In this document: positions 1 to 8,548 of the stretch, in pieces
Layout of the letters: each line of letters starts with the position of its first letter
How positions within the stretch are numbered: position 1 is the first letter of the stretch
DNA from: Ligustrum vulgare
Lineage: Eukaryota; Streptophyta; Magnoliopsida; Lamiales; Oleaceae
Direction of reading: 5' to 3'
Assembly: GCA_963555705.1 (NCBI GenBank)
Contig: OY743180.1
Coordinates: 33,884,129 to 33,948,128 of the forward strand
DNA length: 64,000 nucleotides
Notes under the pieces: generated by a model
What the model was told of the DNA's origin: nothing
The model's input: the letters and a program-made list of their open reading frames with translations, nothing else
Database searches by the model: none
Position numbers and translations under genes: made by a program

Positions 1-218
1 AAATAAAAAACACTGTTATAATTTGTGATTTCTGATACTTTCTTCAATCAAAGGGAGAAAAAAAAATGAGGACTTCTTGAATTAATTTTTTCATTCATAT
101 GACAATTTTTTTTTTTTAATTTAACAATTCTTCTAAGAGGCCTTAAAGGGAGAATGTTTTTTAATATAGTACCCTCAAACCTTTTTCCGAGTATTTTACC
201 ATCACATCTTTTTAATAA

Positions 219-235
219 ATTCGTATTAACCGTTA
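219..235 (+). other. CENP-B-box-like motif in an A monomer (example)
   Basis: ATTCGTATTAACCGTTA compared with the CENP-B box consensus NTTCGNNNNANNCGGGN: TTCG, the central A and the following CG match, but the last two G are T, so 7 of 9 core positions agree. The motif lies in the stretch that is shared by A and B, so it recurs about every 345 bp across the array. Function is unproven. Confidence 0.4.
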
Positions 236-1056
236 GTTTTAATTAATTTACGTTTTTAAAGTTTTTTCTTTTTATTTTCTAGTTCTAAATATAAATATTT
301 TTCTAGTATATATAATCAAAAACTCTTCAATTTCTCACTAAAAAATCTTTTAAATAAAATAAAAAACACTGTTATAATTTGTGATTTCTGATACTTTCTT
401 CAATCAAAGGGAGAAAAAAAATGAGGACTTCTTGAATTAATTTTTTTTATTCATATGACAATTTTTTTTTTAAATGAAACAATTCTTCTAAGAGGCGTTA
501 AAGGGAGAATGTTTTTTAATATATTACCCTCAAACCTTTTTCTTTTTAATAAATTCTTATTAACCGTTAGTTTTAATTAATATACATTTTTCAATATTTA
601 TTTATTTTTATTTTCTTATTCTAATTAAAAGTATTTTTCAAATATATATAATCTAAACTCTTCAATTTCTAGTTGAAAAGACTTTTAAATAAAATAAACA
701 ACTCTGTTATAATTTGTGATTTCTGATACTTTCTTCAATCAAAGGGAGAAAAAAAATGAGGACTTCTTGAATTAATTTTTTTCATTCATATGACAATTTT
801 TTTTTTAAATGAAACAATTCTTCTAAGAGGCCTTAAAGGGAGAATGTTTTTTAATATAGTACCCTCAAACCTTTTTCCGAGTATTTTACCATCACATCTT
901 TTTATTAAATTCGTATTAACCGTTAGTTTTAATTAATATACGTTTTTAAAGTTTTTTCTTTTTATTTTCTAGTTCTAAATATAAATATTTTTCAAGTATA
1001 TATAATCAAAAACTCTTCAATTTCTCACTAAAAAATCTTTTAAATAAAATAAAAAA

Positions 1057-1649
1057 CACTGTTATAATTTGTGATTTCTGATACTTTCTTCAATTAAAGG
1101 GAGAAAAAAAATGAGGACTTCTTGAATTAATTTTTTTCATTCATATGACAATTTTTTTTTTTTAATGAAACAATTCTTCTAAGAGGCCTTAAAGGGAGAA
1201 TGTTTTTTAATATAGTACCCTCAAACCTTTTTCCGAGTATTTTACCATCACATCTTTTTAATAAATTCGTATTAACCGTTAGTTTTAATTAATTTACGTT
1301 TTTAAAGTTTTTTCTTTTTATTTTCTAGTTCTAAATATAAATATTTTTCAATCAAAGGGAGAAAAAAAATGAGGACTTCTTGAATTAATTTTTTTCATTC
1401 ATATGACAATTTTTTTTTTAAATGAAACAATTCTTCTAAGAGGCCTTAAAGGGAGAATGTTTTTTAATATATTACCCTCAAACCTTTTTCTTTTTAATAA
1501 ATTCGTATTAACCGCTAGTTTTAATTAATATACATTTTTCAATATTTATTTATTTTTATTTTCTTATTCTAATTAAAAGTATTTTTCAAATATATATAAT
1601 CTAAACTCTTCAATTTCTAGTTGAAAAAACTTTTAAATAAAATAAACAA
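1057..1649 (+). repeat. Mosaic monomer with internal 98-bp deletion
   Basis: The head is B'-like (CAATTAAAGG, TTTAATGAAAC). From GAGGCC at about 1193 the sequence is type A with the 21-bp block and ATTTACG. At about 1350 the A tail stops at ATATTTTTCAA and continues as TCAAAGGGAGA of the next head; the rest is a B monomer with ACCGCTAG. The segment is 593 bp where two monomers would take about 690. It therefore holds at least two recombination joints in one unit. Confidence 0.88.
1346..1352 (+). other. Deletion junction with TTCAA microhomology
   Basis: Type A normally reads TTTTTCAAGTATATA here, and the next monomer head reads CTTTCTTCAATCAAAGG. In the window the two are fused as TTTTTCAATCAAAGG. 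The shared TTCAA (5 bp) lies at the join, and the missing piece is about 98 bp (A tail plus head start). This fits slippage or microhomology-mediated repair. Confidence 0.85.
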
Positions 1650-1985
1650 CTCTGTTATAATTTGTGATTTTCGATACTTTCTTCAATCAAAGGGAGAAAA
1701 AAAATGAGGACTTCTTGAATTAATTTTTTTCATTCATATAACAATTTTTTTTTTTAAATGAAACAATTCTTCTAAGAGGCGTTAAAGGGAGAATGTTTTT
1801 TAATATATTACCCTCAAACCTTTTTCTTTTTAATAAATTCTTATTAACCGTTAGTTTTAATTAATATACATTTTTCAATATTTATTTATTTTTATTTTCT
1901 TATTCTAATTAAAAGTATTTTTCAAATATATATAATCTAAACTCTTCAATTTCTAGTTGAAAAGACTTTTAAATAAAATAAACAA

Positions 1986-2341
1986 CACTGTTATAATTTG
2001 TGATTTCTGATACTTTCTTCAATCAAAGGGAGAAAAAAAAATGAGGACTTCTTGAATTAATTTTTTCATTCATATGACAATTTTTTTTTTTTAATTTAAC
2101 AATTCTTCTAAGAGGCCTTAAAGGGAGAATGTTTTTTAATATAGTACCCTCAAACCTTTTTCCGAGTATTTTACCATCACATCTTTTTAATAAATTCGTA
2201 TTAACCGTTAGTTTTAATTAATTTACGTTTTTAAAGTTTTTTCTTTTTATTTTCTAGTTCTAAATATAAATATTTTTCTAGTATATATAATCAAAAACTC
2301 TTCAATTTCTCACTAAAAAATCTTTTAAATAAAATAAAAAA
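1986..2341 (+). repeat. Reference type A monomer (356 bp)
   Basis: A representative long monomer. In order it shows: the head CACTGTTATAATTTGTG; a GGGAGA(n)TGAGG purine run; CATTCATATGACAA followed by a T tract; GAGGCCTTAAAGGGAGAATG; ATAGTACCCTC; the A-specific 21-bp block with CCGAGTATTTTACC; the shared ATTCGTATTAACCG; ATACGTTTTTAAAG; and the tail TATATATAATCAAAAACTC..TTTCTCACT. The decamer AAAGGGAGAA occurs twice, 95 bp apart (from about 2025 and 2120). The length is close to two nucleosome repeats. This copy carries the local subtype marks TTAATTTAACAA after the T tract and ATTTACG in place of ATATACG. Confidence 0.95.
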
Positions 2342-3031
2342 CACTGTTATAATTTGTGATTTCTGATACTTTCTTCAATCAAAGGGAGAAAAAAAATGAG
2401 GACTTCTTGAATTAATTTTTTTTATTCATATGACAATTTTTTTTTTAAATGAAACAATTCTTCTAAGAGGCGTTAAAGGGAGAATGTTTTTTAATATATT
2501 ACCCTCAAACCTTTTTCTTTTTAATAAATTCTTATTAACCGTTAGTTTTAATTAATATACATTTTTCAATATTTATTTATTTTTATTTTCTTATTCTAAT
2601 TAAAAGTATTTTTCAAATATATATAATCTAAACTCTTCAATTTCTAGTTGAAAAGACTTTTAAATAAAATAAACAACTCTGTTATAATTTGTGATTTCTG
2701 ATACTTTCTTCAATCAAAGGGAGAAAAAAAATGAGGACTTCTTGAATTAATTTTTTTCATTCATATGACAATTTTTTTTTTAAATGAAACAATTCTTCTA
2801 AGAGGCCTTAAAGGGAGAATGTTTTTTAATATAGTACCCTCAAACCTTTTTCCGAGTATTTTACCATCACATCTTTTTATTAAATTCGTATTAACCGTTA
2901 GTTTTAATTAATATACGTTTTTAAAGTTTTTTCTTTTTATTTTCTAGTTCTAAATATAAATATTTTTCAAGTATATATAATCAAAAACTCTTCAATTTCT
3001 CACTAAAAAATCTTTTAAATAAAATAAAAAA

Positions 3032-3367
3032 CACTGTTATAATTTGTGATTTCTGATACTTTCTTCAATTAAAGGGAGAAAAAAAATGAGGACTTCTTGA
3101 ATTAATTTTTTTCATTCATATGACAATTTTTTTTTTTTAATGAAACAATTCTTCTAAGAGGACTTAAAGGGAGAATGTTTTTTAGTATATTACTCTCAAA
3201 CCTTTTTCTTTTTAATAAATTCGTATTAACCGTTAGTTTTAATTAATATACATTTTTCAATATTTATTTATTTTTATTTTCTTATTCTAAATAAAAGTAT
3301 TTTTCAAATATATATAATCTAAACTATTCAATTTCTCGTTGAAATTTTTTTTAAGTAAAATAAAAAA
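3032..3367 (+). repeat. Reference type B' monomer
   Basis: A B subtype with linked private changes: CAATTAAAGG in the head, TTTAATGAAAC after the T tract, GAGGACTTAAAGG, TTTTTTAGTATATTACTCTC, and a tail CTCGTTGAAATT with a T run and AAGTAAAAT. Twelve copies occur, starting at 3032, 4414, 6135, 8214, 36082, 37799, 39538, 44398, 54832, 55522, 56903 and 59007. The last four share a later CATATGACC change, and three of them have TTTATTCAATT. B' is absent from about 8.5 to 36 kb, so it marks certain HOR lineages. Confidence 0.9.
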
Positions 3368-4749
3368 CACTGTTATAATTTGTGATTTCTGATACTTTCT
3401 TCAATCAAAGGGAGAAAAAAAAATGAGGACTTCTTGAATTAATTTTTTCATTCATATGACAATTTTTTTTTTTTAATTTAACAATTCTTCTAAGAGGCCT
3501 TAAAGGGAGAATGTTTTTTAATATAGTACCCTCAAACCTTTTTCCGAGTATTTTACCATCACATCTTTTTAATAAATTCGTATTAACCGTTAGTTTTAAT
3601 TAATTTACGTTTTTAAAGTTTTTTCTTTTTATTTTCTAGTTCTAAATATAAATATTTTTCTAGTATATATAATCAAAAACTCTTCAATTTCTCACTAAAA
3701 AATCTTTTAAATAAAATAAAAAACACTGTTATAATTTGTGATTTCTGATACTTTCTTCAATCAAAGGGAGAAAAAAAATGAGGACTTCTTGAATTAATTT
3801 TTTTTATTCATATGACAATTTTTTTTTTAAATGAAACAATTCTTCTAAGAGGCGTTAAAGGGAGAATGTTTTTTAATATATTACCCTCAAACCTTTTTCT
3901 TTTTAATAAATTCTTATTAACCGTTAGTTTTAATTAATATACATTTTTCAATATTTATTTATTTTTATTTTCTTATTCTAATTAAAAGTATTTTTCAAAT
4001 ATATATAATCTAAACTCTTCAATTTCTAGTTGAAAAGACTTTTAAATAAAATAAACAACTCTGTTATAATTTGTGATTTCTGATACTTTCTTCAATCAAA
4101 GGGAGAAAAAAAATGAGGACTTCTTGAATTAATTTTTTTCATTCATATGACAATTTTTTTTTTAAATGAAACAATTCTTCTAAGAGGCCTTAAAGGGAGA
4201 ATGTTTTTTAATATAGTACCCTCAAACCTTTTTCCGAGTATTTTACCATCACATCTTTTTATTAAATTCGTATTAACCGTTAGTTTTAATTAATATACGT
4301 TTTTAAAGTTTTTTCTTTTTATTTTCTAGTTCTAAATATAAATATTTTTCAAGTATATATAATCAAAAACTCTTCAATTTCTCACTAAAAAATCTTTTAA
4401 ATAAAATAAAAAACACTGTTATAATTTGTGATTTCTGATACTTTCTTCAATTAAAGGGAGAAAAAAAATGAGGACTTCTTGAATTAATTTTTTTCATTCA
4501 TATGACAATTTTTTTTTTTTAATGAAACAATTCTTCTAAGAGGACTTAAAGGGAGAATGTTTTTTAGTATATTACTCTCAAACCTTTTTCTTTTTAATAA
4601 ATTCGTATTAACCGTTAGTTTTAATTAATATACATTTTTCAATATTTATTTATTTTTATTTTCTTATTCTAAATAAAAGTATTTTTCAAATATATATAAT
4701 CTAAACTATTCAATTTCTCGTTGAAATTTTTTTTAAGTAAAATAAAAAA
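3368..4749 (+). repeat. 1,382-bp tetramer HOR, copy 2
   Basis: Monomer starts: 3368 A, 3724 B, 4059 A, 4414 B'. The length is exactly equal to copy 1, and I saw no difference at any position compared, including homopolymer lengths. The next unit (from 4750) begins with the same A but then diverges into the BB couplet, so the expansion ends here. Confidence 0.93.
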
Positions 4750-7700
4750 CACTGTTATAATTTGTGATTTCTGATACTTTCTTCAATCAAAGGGAGAAAA
4801 AAAAATGAGGACTTCTTGAATTAATTTTTTCATTCATATGACAATTTTTTTTTTTTAATTTAACAATTCTTCTAAGAGGCCTTAAAGGGAGAATGTTTTT
4901 TAATATAGTACCCTCAAACCTTTTTCCGAGTATTTTACCATCACATCTTTTTAATAAATTCGTATTAACCGTTAGTTTTAATTAATTTACGTTTTTAAAG
5001 TTTTTTCTTTTTATTTTCTAGTTCTAAATATAAATATTTTTCTAGTATATATAATCAAAAACTCTTCAATTTCTCACTAAAAAATCTTTTAAATAAAATA
5101 AAAAACACTGTTATAATTTGTGATTTCTGATACTTTCTTCAATCAAAGGGAGAAAAAAAATGAGGACTTCTTGAATTAATTTTTTTTATTCATATGACAA
5201 TTTTTTTTTTAAATGAAACAATTCTTCTAAGAGGCCTTAAAGGGAGAATGTTTTTTAATATATTACCCTCAAACCTTTTTCTTTTTAATAAATTCGTATT
5301 AACCGCTAGTTTTAATTAATATACATTTTTCAATATTTATTTATTTTTATTTTCTTATTCTAATTAAAAGTATTTTTCAAATATATATAATCTAAACTCT
5401 TCAATTTCTAGTTGAAAAAACTTTTAAATAAAATAAACAACTCTGTTATAATTTGTGATTTCCGATACTTTCTTCAATCAAAGGGAGAAAAAAAATGAGG
5501 ACTTCTTGAATTAATTTTTTTCATTCATATAACAATTTTTTTTTTTTTAAATGAAACAATTCTTCTAAGAGGCGTTAAAGGGAGAATGTTTTTTAATATA
5601 TTACCCTCAAACCTTTTTCTTTTTAATAAATTCTTATTAACCGTTAGTTTTAATTAATATACATTTTTCAATATTTATTTATTTTTATTTTCTTATTCTA
5701 ATTAAAAGTATTTTTCAAATATATATAATCTAAACTCTTCAATTTCTAGTTGAAAAGACTTTTAAATAAAATAAACAACTCTGTTATAATTTGTGATTTC
5801 TGATACTTTCTTCAATCAAAGGGAGAAAAAAAATGAGGACTTCTTGAATTAATTTTTTTCATTCATATGACAATTTTTTTTTTAAAATGAAACAATTCTT
5901 CTAAGAGGCCTTAAAGGGAGAATGTTTTTTAATATAGTACCCTCAAACCTTTTTCCGAGTATTTTACCATCACATCTTTTTAATAAATTCGTATTAACCG
6001 TTAGTTTTAATTAATATACGTTTTTAAAGTTTTTTCTTTTTATTTTCTAGTTCTAAATATAAATATTTTTCAAGTATATATAATCAAAAACTCTTCAATT
6101 TCTCACTAAAAAATCTTTTAAATAAAATAAAAAACACTGTTATAATTTGTGATTTCTGATACTTTCTTCAATTAAAGGGAGAAAAAAAATGAGGACTTCT
6201 TGAATTAATTTTTTTCATTCATATGACAATTTTTTTTTTTAATGAAACAATTCTTCTAAGAGGACTTAAAGGGAGAATGTTTTTTAGTATATTACTCTCA
6301 AACCTTTTTCTTTTTAATAAATTCGTATTAACCGTTAGTTTTAATTAATATACATTTTTCAATATTTATTTATTTTTATTTTCTTATTCTAAATAAAAGT
6401 ATTTTTCAAATATATATAATCTAAACTCTTCAATTTCTCGTTGAAATTTTTTTTAAGTAAAATAAAAAACACTGTTATAATTTGTGATTTCTGATACTTT
6501 CTTCAATCAAAGGGAGAAAAAAAAATGAGGACTTCTTGAATTAATTTTTTTCATTCGTATAACAATTTTTTTTTAAATGAAACAATTCTTCTAAGAGGCC
6601 TTAAAGGGAGAATGTTTTTTAATATAGTACCCTCAAACCTTTTTCCGAGTATTTTACCATCGCATCTTTTTAATAAATTCGTATTAACCGTTAGTTTTAA
6701 TTAATATACGTTTTTAAAGTTTTTTCTTTTTATTTACTAGTTCTAAATATAAATATTTTTCAAGTATATATAATCAAAAACTCTTCAATTTCTCACTAAA
6801 AAATCTTTTAAATAAAACAAAAAACACTGTTATAATTTGTGATTTCTGATACTTTCTTCAATAAAAGGGAGAAAAAAAATGAGGACTTCTTGAATTAATT
6901 TTTTTCATTCACATGACAATTTTTTTTTTTTTTTTTAAATGAAACAATTCTTCTAAGAGGCCTTAAAGGGAGAATGTTTTTTAATATATTACCCTCAAAA
7001 CTTTTTCTTTTTAATAAATTTGTATTAACCGTTAGTTTTAATTAATATACATTTTTCAATATTTATTTATTTTTATTTTCTTATTCTAAATAAAAGTATT
7101 TTTCAAATATATATAATCTAAACTCTTCAATTTCTAGTTGAAAAGACTTTTAAATAAAATAAACAACTCTGTTATAATTTGTGATTTCTGATACTTTCTT
7201 CAATCAAAGGGAGAAAAAAAATGAGGACTTCTTGAATTAATTTTTTTCATTCGTATAACAATTTTTTTTAAATGAAACAATTCTTCTAAGAGGCCTTAAA
7301 GGGAGAATGTTTTTTAATATAGTACCCTCAAACTTTTTTCCGAGTATTTTACCATCGCATCTTTTTAATAAATTCGTATTAACCGCTAGTTTTAATTAAT
7401 ATACATTTTTCAATATTTATTTATTTTTATTTTCTTATTCTAATTAAAAGTATTTTTCAAATATATATAATCTAAACTCTTCAATTTCTAGTTGAAAAAA
7501 CTTTTAAATAAAATAAACAACTCTGTTATAATTTGTGATTTCCGATACTTTCTTCAATCAAAGGGAGAAAAAAAATGAGGACTTCTTGAATTAATTTTTT
7601 TCATTCATATAACAATTTTTTTTTTTTAAATGAAACAATTCTTCTAAGAGGCGTTAAAGGGAGAATGTTTTTTAATATATTACCCTCAAACCTTTTTCTT

Positions 7701-8548
7701 TTTAATAAATTCTTATTAACCGTTAGTTTTAATTAATATACATTTTTCAATATTTATTTATTTTTATTTTCTTATTCTAATTAAAAGTATTTTTCAAATA
7801 TATATAATCTAAACTCTTCAATTTCTAGTTGAAAAGACTTTTAAATAAAATAAACAACTCTGTTATAATTTGTGATTTCTGATACTTTCTTCAATCAAAG
7901 GGAGAAAAAAAATGAGGACTTCTTGAATTAATTTTTTTCATTCCTATGACAATTTTTTTTTTTAAATGAAACAATTCTTCTAAGAGGCCTTAAAGGGAGA
8001 ATGTTTTTTAATATAGTACCCTCAAACCTTTTTCCGAGTATTTTACCATCACATCTTTTTAATAAATTCGTATTAACCGTTAGTTTTAATTAATATACGT
8101 TTTTAAAGTTTTTTCTTTTTATTTTCTAGTTCTAAATATAAATATTTTTCAAGTATATATAATCAAAAACTCTTCAATTTCTCACTAAAAAATCTTTTAA
8201 ATAAAATAAAAAACACTGTTATAATTTGTGATTTCTGATACTTTCTTCAATTAAAGGGAGAAAAAAAATGAGGACTTCTTGAATTAATTTTTTTCATTCA
8301 TATGACAATTTTTTTTTTTAATGAAACAATTCTTCTAAGAGGACTTAAAGGGAGAATGTTTTTTAGTATATTACTCTCAAACCTTTTTCTTTTTAATAAA
8401 TTCGTATTAACCGTTAGTTTTAATTAATATACATTTTTCAATATTTATTTATTTTTATTTTCTTATTCTAAATAAAAGTATTTTTCAAATATATATAATC
8501 TAAACTCTTCAATTTCTCGTTGAAATTTTTTTTAAGTAAAATAAAAAA
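4750..8548 (+). repeat. Mixed A/B/B' block with BB couplets
   Basis: Monomer starts: 4750 A, 5106 B, 5441 B, 5779 A, 6135 B', 6470 A, 6825 B, 7167 A/B hybrid, 7521 B, 7858 A, 8214 B'. Two adjacent B monomers form a couplet: the first has ACCGCTAG and a GAAAAAAC tail, the second has TTTCCGATAC and CATATAAC. The couplet is at 5106-5778 and, with an A head replacing part of the first B, at 7167-7857. It also appears at 1351-1985 and 36773-37443. The B at 6825 has a long T tract, CAAAACTTTTTC and AAATTTGTATT. The A monomers at 6470 and 8549 carry CATTCGTATAAC and TTTACTAG. Confidence 0.9.
7167..7520 (+). repeat. A/B hybrid monomer
   Basis: Begins as an A of the CATTCGTATAAC subtype and keeps ATAGTACCCTC and the 21-bp block to about 7361. 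After the shared ATTCGTATTAACCG it reads GCTAG, ATACATTTTTCAATATTTAT and a B tail. The crossover thus lies between about 7361 and 7386, in sequence common to A and B. The result is a 354-bp unit with A length but B tail, followed by the usual second member of the BB couplet. It is the only clear A-head/B-tail unit of this kind that I found. Confidence 0.88.

Larger units (their letters stand above)
1..1985 (+). repeat. Broken tetramer copy at the left edge
   Basis: Monomer starts: 11 A, 367 B, 702 A, 1057 mosaic, 1650 B. The first three match the first three monomers of the 1,382-bp tetramer seen twice just downstream. The fourth should be B' but instead begins as B', becomes A near 1185-1197, then jumps into a B monomer near 1350. 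The following B (1650) has a CGATAC change in its head and belongs to the BB couplet described at 5106. Bases 1-10 are the end of the preceding monomer. Confidence 0.9.
1986..3367 (+). repeat. 1,382-bp tetramer HOR, copy 1
   Basis: Monomer starts: 1986 A, 2342 B, 2677 A, 3032 B' (356, 335, 355 and 336 bp). Marks of this tetramer are ATTAATTTTTTCATTC (six T) and TTAATTTAAC in the first A, TTTTTTTTATTCAT and ATTCTTATTAACC in the B, ATCTTTTTATTAAATTC in the second A, and AAACTATTC in the B' tail. The same marks recur at the same offsets in the next 1,382 bp. Confidence 0.93.

Noticed and set aside
2031..2055. GGGAGA(n)ATGAGG as a ribosome binding site and start codon
   Set aside because: The purine run before ATG resembles a Shine-Dalgarno site, but the frame ends after four codons (ATG AGG ACT TCT TGA) in every monomer, and the sequence is a eukaryotic-style satellite.
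1986..2341. TTATAATTT and TATATATA as promoters
   Set aside because: Such strings are expected by chance at about 22% G+C, and no transcript, terminator or coding region is associated with them. Low-level satellite transcription cannot be judged from sequence.
1986..2341. Monomer as a dimer of an ancestral 170-180 bp unit
   Set aside because: Apart from AAAGGGAGAA (95 bp apart) and scattered TTAATTAA-like strings, the two halves show no convincing similarity by eye.
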